From NCBI GenBank assembly GCA_015059845.1, contig SUZR01000002.1, positions 1-64,000 of the forward strand: 64,000 bases of DNA, written 5' to 3'. Below are positions 44,289-53,111 of this stretch, in pieces. The notes beneath the pieces were generated by a model. It worked only from the letters and a program-made list of their open reading frames with translations. It made no database searches and was not told the origin of the DNA. How positions within the stretch are numbered: the first letter of the stretch is position 1; the number at the start of each line of letters is the position of its first letter. This stretch comes from Rikenellaceae bacterium (lineage in GTDB: Bacteria; Bacteroidota; Bacteroidia; Bacteroidales; Rikenellaceae). Made by a program: the position numbers and the translations under genes.

Positions 44289-44449
44289 AATCGTCAGGAA
44301 TTATTATGCAAATATAGTATTTATTGGGCATCTCTCAAGCTAAAAAACTCAAAAAAACTCTATTTTTTCACCTCCACGCACCTCCTGACGCATCTACAGC
44401 CACAAAGAGAATATATTTTGAATTATTCGACGATAAATTATCGCCTTTG

Positions 44450-44481
44450 ATTGCTATTGATGTAAAATCTTATTATATTTG
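44450..44481 (+). promoter_or_regulatory. Promoter of the NifU-like/GGGtGRT pair with structured leader
   Basis: ATTG (44450-44453), a 20-base spacer and TATATTTG (44474-44481) precede a leader of about 75 bases. That leader contains two alternative hairpins in GGCCAGGCTGTGGCCTG (44497-44513): GGCCA/TGGCC or CAGGC/GCCTG. Confidence 0.75.
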
Positions 44482-44566
44482 CGTTGGATTTTTGCGGCCA
44501 GGCTGTGGCCTGAGGTAAAAATTAAACAGAAAGACTGTTATAGTAACAAATAAACTCTTCTAAATT

Positions 44567-45259
44567 ATGATTTATTCACACGAAGTGCAGCAGATGTGCT
44601 GCGTTAAAAAGGGTGCCAACCACGCATCGGCTCCCATCCCCCAGGAGGGAAAGTGGGTTGTAGCTAAGGAGATCAAGGACATTTCAGGTCTGACACACGG
44701 TATTGGCTGGTGTGCTCCTCAGCAGGGTGCCTGCAAACTTACACTCAACGTTAAGGAGGGTATCATCCAGGAGGCTTTGGTTGAGACAATCGGTTGCTCT
44801 GGTATGACTCACTCAGCTGCTATGGCATCGGAGATTCTCCCCGGCAAGACTATCTTGGAGGCTTTGAATACCGACCTCGTATGCGATGCTATCAACACCG
44901 CTATGCGCGAGTTGTTCAAGCAGATCGTTTACGGTCGTACACAGTCAGCTTTCTCTGAGGGCGGTCTTACTATCGGTGCTTCTTTGGAGGACTTGGGTAA
45001 GGGTCTGCGTTCACAGGTAGGTACTATGTTCGGTACTGTAGCTAAGGGTACTCGCTACCTCGAGATGGCTGAGGGTTACTGCACACGTATGGCTTTGGAC
45101 GCTAACGACGAGGTTATCGGCTACGAGTTCGTACACCTTGGCAAGATGATGGAGTTCATTAAGAAGGGTATCGAGCCCGCTGAGGCTTTGGAGAAGTCAA
45201 AGGGTTCTTATGGCCGCTTCAAGGATGCTGTTAAGTACATTGACCCCCGTCAGGAGTAA
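44567..45259 (+). CDS. NifU-like iron-sulfur scaffold protein (partner of GGGtGRT)
   Basis: The 230-residue protein resembles IscU/NifU N-terminal scaffolds: the Cys in GWCAPQQGACK (about residue 48) and in ETIGCSGMTHS (about 76) match scaffold positions, and an extra Cys pair is at 11-12 (QMCCVKKG). It is longer than IscU. It is followed after 36 bases by the GGGtGRT gene, a pairing seen in many anaerobes but without a known biochemical role. Codon use (many GGT, GCT, CGT) suggests high expression. Confidence 0.85.
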   Translation: MIYSHEVQQMCCVKKGANHASAPIPQEGKWVVAKEIKDISGLTHGIGWCAPQQGACKLTLNVKEGIIQEALVETIGCSGMTHSAAMASEILPGKTILEALNTDLVCDAINTAMRELFKQIVYGRTQSAFSEGGLTIGASLEDLGKGLRSQVGTMFGTVAKGTRYLEMAEGYCTRMALDANDEVIGYEFVHLGKMMEFIKKGIEPAEALEKSKGSYGRFKDAVKYIDPRQE

Positions 45260-45295
45260 ACCACATTGTATAATCGAAAAATAGAGAAAAAAGAT

Positions 45296-46300
45296 ATGGC
45301 AAATTTATTTGAGAGCTACGAGCGCCGAATCGACCACATCAACGAGGTGCTCGCACAGTATGGAATCAACGGCATCGACGAGGCTAAGGCTATCTGCGAT
45401 GCTAAGGGCATCGATCCTTACAAGATGTGTGAGGAGACACAGCCCATCTGCTTCGAGAATGCAAAGTGGGCTTACGTTGTAGGTGCTGCTATCGCAATCA
45501 AGAAGGGCTGCACTAACGCTGCTGACGCTGCCGAGGCTATCGGAGAGGGTTTGCAGGCATTCTGCATCGCAGGTTCTGTTGCTGACGACCGTAAGGTAGG
45601 TATCGGCCACGGTAACCTGGCAGCACGTTTGTTGCGCGAGGAGACTCAGTGCTTCGCATTCTTGGCAGGTCACGAGTCATTCGCTGCAGCTGAGGGCGCT
45701 ATTAAGATTGCTGAGATGGCAAACAAGGTTCGTAAGAATCCTTTGCGCGTTATCTTGAACGGTTTGGGTAAGGACGCTGCGAAGATTATCTCTCGTATCA
45801 ACGGCTTTACATACGTTCAGACGCAGTTCGACTACTACTCAGGTGAGGTTGCAGTAGTTGAGGAGACTGCTTACTCTGATGGCTTGCGTGCTAAGGTACG
45901 TTGCTATGGTGTTGACGACGTTCGCGAGGGCGTTGCAGTTATGTGGAAGGAGGACGTTGATGTATCTATCACCGGTAACTCTACTAACCCCACACGTTTC
46001 CAGCACCCCGTAGCAGGTACATACAAGAAGGAGCGCGTATTGGCTGGCAAGAAGTACTTCTCTGTAGCATCAGGTGGTGGTACAGGCCGTACTTTGCACC
46101 CCGATAATATGGGCGCAGGTCCCGCTTCTTACGGTATGACCGATACTTTGGGTCGTATGCACTCTGACGCTCAGTTTGCAGGTTCTTCATCAGTACCAGC
46201 ACACGTTGAGATGATGGGCTTCCTGGGTATGGGTAACAACCCGATGGTAGGTGCGACAGTTGCTGTTGCCGTTGCCGTTCAGCAGGCTATGACTGAGTAA
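45296..46300 (+). CDS. GGGtGRT family protein
   Basis: The 334-residue protein carries the family signature SGGGTGRTLHPDNMG (about 258-272) and the rest of the conserved chain: a helical start (ANLFESYERRIDHINEVLAQ), ADAAEAIGEGLQAFCIAGSV, HGNLAARLLREETQCFAFLA and a Gly-rich end (GFLGMGNNPMVGATVAVAVA). The name reflects its motif; function is unknown. It is paired with the NifU-like scaffold gene, so a role in iron-sulfur chemistry is likely but inferred. Its highly biased codons again suggest strong expression. The start at 45296 matches the start of homology. Confidence 0.9.
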   Translation: MANLFESYERRIDHINEVLAQYGINGIDEAKAICDAKGIDPYKMCEETQPICFENAKWAYVVGAAIAIKKGCTNAADAAEAIGEGLQAFCIAGSVADDRKVGIGHGNLAARLLREETQCFAFLAGHESFAAAEGAIKIAEMANKVRKNPLRVILNGLGKDAAKIISRINGFTYVQTQFDYYSGEVAVVEETAYSDGLRAKVRCYGVDDVREGVAVMWKEDVDVSITGNSTNPTRFQHPVAGTYKKERVLAGKKYFSVASGGGTGRTLHPDNMGAGPASYGMTDTLGRMHSDAQFAGSSSVPAHVEMMGFLGMGNNPMVGATVAVAVAVQQAMTE

Positions 46301-46321
46301 TTATACTCATAACATATAATG

Positions 46322-46351
46322 AATCCCCACCCAATTAGGTGGGGATTTTTG
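46322..46351 (+). terminator. Terminator after the GGGtGRT gene
   Basis: The 10-base stem AATCCCCACC/GGTGGGGATT (46322-46331 with 46338-46347) has a 6-base loop and a T run. Confidence 0.92.
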
Positions 46352-46375
46352 TTATCACAGCGTTCCTCTTCTTAC

Positions 46376-46404
46376 AAAAAAAGCTACCCCGAAAGGTAGC
46401 TTTT
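46376..46404 (-). terminator. Terminator after the OPA transporter gene
   Basis: The 10-base stem AAAAGCTACC/GGTAGCTTTT (46379-46388 with 46395-46404) is followed leftwards by T. Confidence 0.9.
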
Positions 46405-46425
46405 AACAATATCATTCATCAGCAA

Positions 46426-47799
46426 CTACTCCTGCACTTTGCGGCGCCAGTTGAGGATGGGCAGCATAAATGAGATGATTGAGGCGGCAATCCAGAAGAT
46501 TGCGGCGGTACTGAAGTCGTACACGGTAACGCCATCAACAACGGTCTTACCTGCGTCGATAAGCGCACCACTCACCACGTCCTGGATACCTGCTGCAGCA
46601 TAGCTGGCCATACCAACAACACCCAAAGCAGCACCCGTAGCGTTACGAGGCACAACATCTACGGCCATCAAACCACCGAGGAAGCTGATAAGCACACCGA
46701 TAGCTATACCGAAGATAATCATACTCAAGATATTAACAAACCAACTATCGCCACCATATACGAACAGAATCAAACCTATCGTATTAAGGATACCTGCCAC
46801 CAATGCGGGGATATTACGGCTGCCCTTGAAGAACTTATCAGAAATCCAGCCTGAGAAGACCGTACCAATGATACCGAGCAGGGCGTTAATCGAGATAATC
46901 TGCGTAGCATCAACCAAGTCGAAGCCCTTAGCCTCCTGCAAGTACAATACGCCCCAGCCATTGATAGCGTAGCGGCTGATATACATAAATGCACTCGCCA
47001 AAGCCAAAATCCACACCGCAGGTGTGCGCAGCGCCAGCTTCTGCACATCCTTTACCGACTTATTGTCGGTTGTCTTCTTCTCCTCGTGAGTCAACTCTGT
47101 AATTGATGGCAGACCCTTGCTCTCGGGGGTATCGTGCATAAAGAGAATGATAAAAATCACACCCAGCACACCCGCGATTGTAGAGCCGAAGAATCCCCAC
47201 TGCCATCCTGCTGTAGCGACCAAGCTACCAACAAAGAGGAATGAGAAGAACTCGCCGATGTTGTGGCTTGCAGAGAAGAAACCGTAGTAGGTTCCACGCT
47301 GACCAAGCGGATACCATCGCGACAAGGCGATAACCGCAGGGGGCGAACCCATTGCCTGCGACCATCCGTTGATAGCCCACATAATTGACATAGCGATAAA
47401 CAATACCGCTGAAGATAATACAGCACCCGATGCCAGGCCCAGCACACCCATCAAAAGGTTAGCCACAGCCGAAACGGCCAGACCGGTAGCCATAAATCGC
47501 TTGATGTTACTGTAATCGGCCAGGAAGCCGTTCACGAACTTACCGATAGCATAGGCAAACAGCAGCGAAGAGCCGATGATACCCAACTGCGTAGCATCCA
47601 GCGCGCCGCTATCGAGGATAGGTTTTTTTACCACGTTCAAACTCGTGCGGCACACGTAGTAGAGGCTATAGCCTATCGTACCTGCGGCAAAAGCCTGAAA
47701 ACGCAGCTTCTTGTAGAGCTTATCCTTCGCTTCGTCGCTTATTTCAAGCGGCGCTGAGGGTGCGCTCGTCTTGTAGAAGTTGATAAACTTTTTGAACAT
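46426..47799 (-). CDS. MFS transporter, organophosphate:phosphate antiporter type (GlpT/UhpC-like)
   Basis: The 457-residue protein has twelve spans. YSLYYVCRTSLNVVKKPI near the N-terminus, GKFVNGFLAD and GWSQAMGSPPAVIALSRWYP are typical of the GlpT/UhpT/UhpC group, which exchanges sugar or glycerol phosphates for phosphate or senses them. The substrate is not set. It is a single gene; no glycerol-3-phosphate or hexose-phosphate enzyme is next to it. Confidence 0.88.
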   Translation of the reverse strand: MFKKFINFYKTSAPSAPLEISDEAKDKLYKKLRFQAFAAGTIGYSLYYVCRTSLNVVKKPILDSGALDATQLGIIGSSLLFAYAIGKFVNGFLADYSNIKRFMATGLAVSAVANLLMGVLGLASGAVLSSAVLFIAMSIMWAINGWSQAMGSPPAVIALSRWYPLGQRGTYYGFFSASHNIGEFFSFLFVGSLVATAGWQWGFFGSTIAGVLGVIFIILFMHDTPESKGLPSITELTHEEKKTTDNKSVKDVQKLALRTPAVWILALASAFMYISRYAINGWGVLYLQEAKGFDLVDATQIISINALLGIIGTVFSGWISDKFFKGSRNIPALVAGILNTIGLILFVYGGDSWFVNILSMIIFGIAIGVLISFLGGLMAVDVVPRNATGAALGVVGMASYAAAGIQDVVSGALIDAGKTVVDGVTVYDFSTAAIFWIAASIISFMLPILNWRRKVQE

Positions 47800-48022
47800 T
47801 TTTTATAAATTTTGGTTGTAATTTTTTAGCCGATACCATACGAATCAAACTCAAAGATACGATATTTAGTCATAAAATGCAACTCTTTTTGTTACAACTT
47901 ATCAATCTCGGCCATCACCATTTACTACAGATTACTTTTTTAGCGCACAAGTTATCTATTGAAGAATTATTTTTGTATATTTGTTTGATAAACTTTATTC
48001 AAGGAGAAAAAACTATTCTGAA
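47800..48022 (+). promoter_or_regulatory. Divergent region with a -7 box for the acyltransferase 3 gene
   Basis: TATATTTG at 47976-47983 is the likely -7 box for the gene at 48023. The rest is AT-rich and shows no gene. Confidence 0.5.
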
Positions 48023-49153
48023 ATGGCAGATAAATCCCGCATAATATGGGTAGATGTACTGCGATTGATGGCCCTGCTGATGGTTATCGCCGGGCATAGC
48101 GTAGATATCTACAACGCCACGCCTCAAGACGATGCAATGAATGGATTCTGGGGAGCCTTCATCGGCTCGCTTATGCGTCCGAGTGTACCACTCTTTGCGA
48201 TGATGACGGGATTACTGCTGCTGCCGATTAAGATGCCCGCTGGGGAGTTTTATCGCCGCCGTATTCCGCGCGTATTAATCCCAATGCTCATCTGGTCGGC
48301 CGTATATTACCTTATTCCGTGGCTTACGGGTGTTATCGGGTTGGACAAGTCGGTTATATCAACACTCTTCCCGTTCGAGTTCTCGCCATCACAGCAGTGG
48401 AGCGACGCCATAGGTAATATCGCTATGATTCCATTCACATTTAATGGCTACACAACGCATATGTGGTACTTGTATATGTTGATTGGCCTCTATCTGATTA
48501 TGCCCTTCTTCTCGGCGTGGGTAGAGCGTAACGACTCGACATTGGTGCGTACCTATATTATAATGTGGTGCTGCTCGCTTATGCTGCCCTACCTCACGCA
48601 GTTGCTCTCGCCCGATTTGTTCGGCGTCTGTGCGTGGAATCAGTTCGGCACATTCTACTACTTCGCGGGATTTACGGGTTACTTGCTATTGGGTCACCTT
48701 CTGGGCAAGGGTAATCCCCTACCCTCACGCAAAATCATAGCTATGGGTGCTATGCTCTACTTTGCGGGCTACATCATCACATACACGGGATTTTCGACCC
48801 TTATCGCACAATACAGCTACGAGGAGGCGCCCGACCTGCTGGAGATGTTCTGGCAGTTCTGCTCACCGAACGTGGTGCTGATGGCCTTGGGTATATTTCT
48901 TGCCGTACAGCGAGTAAAAGTCACATCAGAGCGCACACAAAAGATTCTGGTCAACATCACCAAGTGCAGCTTTGGAGCATACCTTATGCACTACATATTC
49001 CTCGGCCCCATCATCATTGCATTGCAACCTTTGGGACTGCCGACACCGTTATGCGTTATTCTTACCGTTCTTGTTGTATTCGCCCTCTGCTGGGGTGTTA
49101 CGGCTGCGATATACAAATTCGCGCCACGTATAGCACGATACATTGTAGGATAA
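48023..49153 (+). CDS. Acyltransferase 3 family membrane protein
   Basis: The 376-residue protein has about ten membrane spans. It starts with IIWVDVLRLMALLMVIAGHS, whose Arg and His are the conserved residues of the family, and continues with the FYRRRIPRVLIPMLIW block. Such enzymes move acyl (often acetyl) groups onto sugars of the envelope. The partner glycan is unknown. The ATG at 48023 is preferred because the earlier TTG at 47981 lies in the -7 box. Confidence 0.88.
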   Translation: MADKSRIIWVDVLRLMALLMVIAGHSVDIYNATPQDDAMNGFWGAFIGSLMRPSVPLFAMMTGLLLLPIKMPAGEFYRRRIPRVLIPMLIWSAVYYLIPWLTGVIGLDKSVISTLFPFEFSPSQQWSDAIGNIAMIPFTFNGYTTHMWYLYMLIGLYLIMPFFSAWVERNDSTLVRTYIIMWCCSLMLPYLTQLLSPDLFGVCAWNQFGTFYYFAGFTGYLLLGHLLGKGNPLPSRKIIAMGAMLYFAGYIITYTGFSTLIAQYSYEEAPDLLEMFWQFCSPNVVLMALGIFLAVQRVKVTSERTQKILVNITKCSFGAYLMHYIFLGPIIIALQPLGLPTPLCVILTVLVVFALCWGVTAAIYKFAPRIARYIVG

Positions 49154-49168
49154 TTTGAAGAAAATTTA

Positions 49169-49176
49169 TAGATTTG
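49169..49176 (+). promoter_or_regulatory. -7 box for ppa
   Basis: TAGATTTG lies 24 bases upstream of the ATG. A TTTG nearby is too close to be the -33 box. Confidence 0.45.
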
Positions 49177-49200
49177 TATCAATATTAAAACTTAAATAGT

Positions 49201-49890
49201 ATGGGAAATAAAATCAACGACCCTATCGCACGACTGATGGGACTCAGATACAAGTCACACCCGTGGCACGGCCTTGAGGTGGGTGACGATGCACCTGAGG
49301 TGGTAACGGCATTTATCGAGATGGTTCCGACCGACACGGTTAAGTATGAGCTGGACAAGGTGAGCGGATATATCCGTATCGACCGCCCGCAGAAGTACTC
49401 AAACGTAGTTCCTGCACTCTATGGCTTCATTCCGCAGAGCTACTGCGGCGACTCGGTTGCCGAGTACTGTATGGAGCGCAGTGGTCGTAAGGAGATTAAG
49501 GGTGACGGTGACCCATTGGATGTATGTGTTCTCACCGAGCGCAACATCGCTCACGGCGACATTATTGCATCGGTTAAGCCCATCGGTGGTTTCCGTATGT
49601 TGGATGGCGACGAGGCCGACGACAAGATTATTGCCGTACTGCGCAACGATGCCACATACCGCGGCTATAACGACATCGAGGAGTTGCCGCACGTTGTGGT
49701 TGACCGTCTGAAGCACTACTTCCTCACCTATAAGGATATGCCCGCTTCGGACCTTAATATCGAGCGTCCCCGCAAGGTGGAGATTGTAGCCACATACGGC
49801 CGTGAGGAGGCTTACGAGGTTATTCGCTGCTCGCTGGAGGACTACAAGAGCCACTTCAACAGCTTGGAGGAGATTTTACGTCACGTATAA
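49201..49890 (+). CDS. ppa: Inorganic pyrophosphatase (family I)
   Basis: The 229-residue enzyme has the family I core: KYELDKVSGYIRIDRP, YGFIPQSYCGD, and the metal-binding GDGDPLDVCVL (about 100-110). It hydrolyses pyrophosphate and so drives biosynthesis. Longer than E. coli PPase by about 50 residues, mainly at the N-terminus, as common in this phylum. Confidence 0.95.
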   Translation: MGNKINDPIARLMGLRYKSHPWHGLEVGDDAPEVVTAFIEMVPTDTVKYELDKVSGYIRIDRPQKYSNVVPALYGFIPQSYCGDSVAEYCMERSGRKEIKGDGDPLDVCVLTERNIAHGDIIASVKPIGGFRMLDGDEADDKIIAVLRNDATYRGYNDIEELPHVVVDRLKHYFLTYKDMPASDLNIERPRKVEIVATYGREEAYEVIRCSLEDYKSHFNSLEEILRHV

Positions 49891-50048
49891 TATAGATAAC
49901 CGTTGGATCTGCAACCTCGGAGCGTTAGCGACCAAAGTCCCCTGCCTGAGGCGGGGGATTAGGGGGTGGGTCAGGGTTATAAATGCGGCTGGAGGCCGCA
50001 AGGTAGGCCTCGCGAAATGAGGGAAGTAGCAGAGTAAAGATATTACAT
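49891..50048. repeat. GC-rich spacer with REP-like hairpins
   Basis: This spacer is unlike the AT-rich intergenic DNA elsewhere. CCCCTGCC/GGCGGGGG (about 49939-49957) forms an 8-base stem with a TGA loop, followed by GATTAGGGGGTGGGTCAGGG. GAGGCC/GGCCTC (about 49993-50010) forms a second stem. No promoter of the usual type is visible for sdaA. It looks like a dispersed repeat, which I cannot test. Confidence 0.55.
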
Positions 50049-51254
50049 ATGGAATCACTAAAATTACTATACAAGATTGGCCACGGCCCGTCGAGTAGCC
50101 ACACTATGGGCCCTCGCAAGGCTGCCGAGATGTTTATGGCCAAGAATAACGACGCCGAGGCTTATCGCGTAACGCTCTACGGCTCGCTGGCCGCTACGGG
50201 CAAGGGTCACCTTACCGATACGGCTATACGCGAGGTGTTGGAGAATATAGCCCATACGGAGATTATCTGGAAACCCGAGGAGGTAAAGGAGTTTCATACC
50301 AACGGTATGTTCTTCGAGGCGCTGAAGGGCGGCAAAGTGGTTGACGACTGGACTATCTACAGCGTTGGTGGCGGAAACATTGCCAGCCCCGATATGCCAC
50401 AGCTCTCGGGCGAGAAGATATATCCGCTCACCACTGCTGAGGAGATTCTGGCGTGGTGCGACCGCGAGGGTAAAACCTGGTGGGAGTATGTGCAGGATAG
50501 CGAGGGTGACGACATCTGGCCCTACCTTGAGCAGATATGGATTACGATGTGCCAGACCATCGACAACGGTCTGTGCAACGACGGTGTGCTGCCCGGAGGT
50601 CTGAAGGTAGCCCGCAAGGCGAGCACATATTGGTTGAAGGCCAAGGAGTATGGCCCTACGGTCAGCAACCGTTCTCGTCTCTACGCCTACGCACTGGCTA
50701 CGGCCGAGGAGAACGCATCAGGAGGCGAGGTTGTTACAGCCCCCACGTGCGGCTCGTGCGGAGTATTGCCCGCAGTATTAAGACATCTCAACAAGTTGAA
50801 CGACTACCATATGGTGCGAATCGTGCGAGCATTGGCTACAGCCGGCGTCTTTGGAAACATCGCCAAGACCAACGCCTCAATATCTGGTGCCGAGGTGGGT
50901 TGCCAGGGCGAGATTGGCGTAGCGTGTGCTATGGCTGCCGCTGCTGCCTGCCAGCTGATGGGAGGTACTCCCGCACAGATTGAGTACGCAGCCGAGATGG
51001 CCTTGGAGCACCACCTGGGACTCACGTGCGACCCCGTATGTGGTTTGGTGCAGATTCCCTGCATCGAGCGTAATGCCGTTGCTGCGGCGCGTGCCATCGA
51101 CTCGGCTACATTTGCCATCCTCTCAGACGGTAAGCACCGCGTAAACTTTGACCACGTGGTAGCCGTAATGAAGGAGACGGGTCACAACCTGCCCAGCCTC
51201 TACCGTGAGACGGCCGAGGGTGGCTTGGCAAAGCATTACAGAAGTCAGAAATAA
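50049..51254 (+). CDS. sdaA: L-serine ammonia-lyase (iron-sulfur type, single chain)
   Basis: The 401-residue enzyme turns L-serine into pyruvate and ammonia with a 4Fe-4S cluster. The N-terminal domain has KIGHGPSSSHTMGPRKAAEM, and the C-terminal domain has VTAPTCGSCGVLPAVL and CDPVCGLVQIPCIERNA, which supply cluster cysteines. Both domains are in one chain. The next gene starts 14 bases after its stop. Confidence 0.95.
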   Translation: MESLKLLYKIGHGPSSSHTMGPRKAAEMFMAKNNDAEAYRVTLYGSLAATGKGHLTDTAIREVLENIAHTEIIWKPEEVKEFHTNGMFFEALKGGKVVDDWTIYSVGGGNIASPDMPQLSGEKIYPLTTAEEILAWCDREGKTWWEYVQDSEGDDIWPYLEQIWITMCQTIDNGLCNDGVLPGGLKVARKASTYWLKAKEYGPTVSNRSRLYAYALATAEENASGGEVVTAPTCGSCGVLPAVLRHLNKLNDYHMVRIVRALATAGVFGNIAKTNASISGAEVGCQGEIGVACAMAAAAACQLMGGTPAQIEYAAEMALEHHLGLTCDPVCGLVQIPCIERNAVAAARAIDSATFAILSDGKHRVNFDHVVAVMKETGHNLPSLYRETAEGGLAKHYRSQK

Positions 51255-51268
51255 ACTACAAAAACCAA

Positions 51269-52099
51269 ATGAATATGAACAAACTATTTCGTCTTTTAAC
51301 ATTGGCCGCACTCCTCTTGCTGGCTAAACCCGCCGAGGCGCAGCTTATCAACGGCCCTCGCGGATATGAGGATTTTAAGATTGGCGTAGCTGGTTACACA
51401 TATCGTAGTTATGATATTGACCAGACATTGGCCTTCCTGAAGAGTATGGAGGTACACTATCTCTCGGTGAAGGATTGGTGGTTGCCGCTCGACTCTACAA
51501 AGGAGCAGATGGACGCCTTCAAAGCAAAGTGCCGCGAGTATGACGTTGAGCCCTACATTCTCGGTCCTATTTATATGCGTTCGGAGGCTGAGGTTGACCG
51601 CGCATTCGCCTATGCGGAGCGTTACGGAGCGGATGTATTTATCGGTGTACCCAACTACGAACTTACCGACTATATGATTAAGAAGGTGAAGGATACAGGC
51701 ATTAAGGTCGCTATCCACACTCACGGCCCCGACGGCGCCCCCTTCCCCAACATCCAGAAGGTTGCTGAGGTATATAAGGACCCCTCGCTGGGTATTGGCT
51801 GCTGTATGGACTTGGGTCACTCGGTTCGTATGGGCGAGGATATCGTGAAGGATATCAAGAAGTACAAGGCGTGGATTTACGATATCCACATCAAGGACGA
51901 GAGCGAGGCCTCAAAGAAGGGTCAGACCTGGGAGATGGGTCGCGGCGTAATGGACTTCCGCCCCATCGTTAAGGTTTTGCGCCAGATTAAGTACAAAGGC
52001 GTGGTATCACTCGAGTTCGAGAAGAACGGCAAGAATCCCCACCCCGGCGTGGCAGAGTCAATCGGTTATCTGCGCGGCGTGAGCGACGGTACAAAATAA
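51269..52099 (+). CDS. Secreted sugar phosphate isomerase/epimerase-like protein
   Basis: The 276-residue protein has a signal peptide (1-24, ending in PAEA; a second Met is at codon 3) and a xylose-isomerase-like TIM barrel: FKIGVAGYTYRSYDI, VAIHTHGP, CMDLGHSVRMG, YDIHIKDE and VSLEFEKN provide likely metal ligands. It resembles the Tat-exported isomerase at 3919 in fold but not closely in sequence. The substrate is unknown. It may share a transcript with sdaA. Confidence 0.85.
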   Translation: MNMNKLFRLLTLAALLLLAKPAEAQLINGPRGYEDFKIGVAGYTYRSYDIDQTLAFLKSMEVHYLSVKDWWLPLDSTKEQMDAFKAKCREYDVEPYILGPIYMRSEAEVDRAFAYAERYGADVFIGVPNYELTDYMIKKVKDTGIKVAIHTHGPDGAPFPNIQKVAEVYKDPSLGIGCCMDLGHSVRMGEDIVKDIKKYKAWIYDIHIKDESEASKKGQTWEMGRGVMDFRPIVKVLRQIKYKGVVSLEFEKNGKNPHPGVAESIGYLRGVSDGTK

Positions 52100-52133
52100 T
52101 AAAATAGGCTGCAAATGCAGCCTATTTTTATTT
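52099..52133. terminator. Bidirectional terminator; touches the patatin stop codon
   Basis: The 13-base stem AAAATAGGCTGCA/TGCAGCCTATTTT (52101-52113 with 52116-52128) has a 2-base loop. It overlaps the stop codon of the patatin gene (52128-52130). Confidence 0.9.
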
Positions 52134-52988
52134 TATAAACTCCACGGCCGCAGCGCACTCATACCCCTCGTTATATAGGTCAAGCAACTTTCTGGTATCG
52201 CGCTCAATGCGGTCAACGGTAATAGGTCTTTGGGGTCGTATTACAACCAGTTCGCCCTTATCCTCAAGCCGTTCAACCAAATCTATCTGCTCATTATACA
52301 GGGTATTACGGCGACGTATTGCCTCGCGCAGCAAAGGATATTTCCGATAGAAGAACCGAGGAACTGTCGTAGGCTTCTGCGGCTTACGATAACCCTTATT
52401 ACGTGTCAGTACCACCAGATTATTATCAAATCCCAATTCGCGGGCACGCAGCAATGGGATAGAGTCAGCAATACCGCCATCGAGCATAGGCTCACCATCG
52501 ACATAACTTATGGGCGAAACAAATGGCAGGCTACTCGAGGCCTTGACAATATCTATAATCCGCACAGGGTCCATCTTCTCGTCATAATAGCAGGCACGCC
52601 CCGTACGGCAGCTTGTGGTCACCATCTCAAAACGCTCCTTGCAAGCGGCAAACTTATCGTAGTGATAAGGGATTATCTCTTCGGGAAATTTGTGGAACAG
52701 AAGGTCAAAATCCATAATATTTCCCTTAAATATCAGTTGTTTCAAACCAATATAACGATACTTCTCCAGCAGGTCAATATTACTAAACTTACCTCTTCCC
52801 CTCTGCTCGGACATATACGACAGACCATTGCACGCGCCGGCACTCACACCGATGGTATAAGGAAAACGTATCCCCCTATCCATCAGATTGTCCAGCACGC
52901 CACAGGTAAAGACGCCACGCATACCTCCGCCCTCAAGTATTAACCCCGAGGTCGAGGTCAGACTATATTTAACTTGATTCATCTTCAT
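52128..52988 (-). CDS. Patatin-like phospholipase
   Basis: The 286-residue protein has the patatin motifs: LILEGGGMRGVF (oxyanion hole), GVSAG with the nucleophile Ser, and PMLDGGIADSIP with the catalytic Asp. No signal peptide is seen. It should hydrolyse acyl esters of lipids. The bacterial group resembles RssA/YjjU-type proteins. A candidate -7 box (TAACTTTG, 52999-53006 on the minus strand) is followed at once by GGAGG and the ATG. Confidence 0.9.
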   Translation of the reverse strand: MKMNQVKYSLTSTSGLILEGGGMRGVFTCGVLDNLMDRGIRFPYTIGVSAGACNGLSYMSEQRGRGKFSNIDLLEKYRYIGLKQLIFKGNIMDFDLLFHKFPEEIIPYHYDKFAACKERFEMVTTSCRTGRACYYDEKMDPVRIIDIVKASSSLPFVSPISYVDGEPMLDGGIADSIPLLRARELGFDNNLVVLTRNKGYRKPQKPTTVPRFFYRKYPLLREAIRRRNTLYNEQIDLVERLEDKGELVVIRPQRPITVDRIERDTRKLLDLYNEGYECAAAVEFIK

Positions 52989-53072
52989 TATTTTCCTCCA
53001 AAGTTACAATTTTTCACGATAATCTTATATCACAAAATCTACCATATAGGCCTAACGAACGAAAAATTACAC

Positions 53073-53080
53073 TATATTTG
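53073..53080 (+). promoter_or_regulatory. -7 box for asnA
   Basis: TATATTTG lies 31 bases upstream of the ATG. No clear -33 box was found. Confidence 0.5.
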
Positions 53081-53111
53081 CAAAATAATATAACGTAAAG
53101 AGCTGAAAACT

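Noticed and set aside
49891..50048. Attachment site or tRNA remnant between ppa and sdaA
   Set aside because: No tRNA-like arms, direct repeats or integrase are visible; a REP-like repeat fits better.
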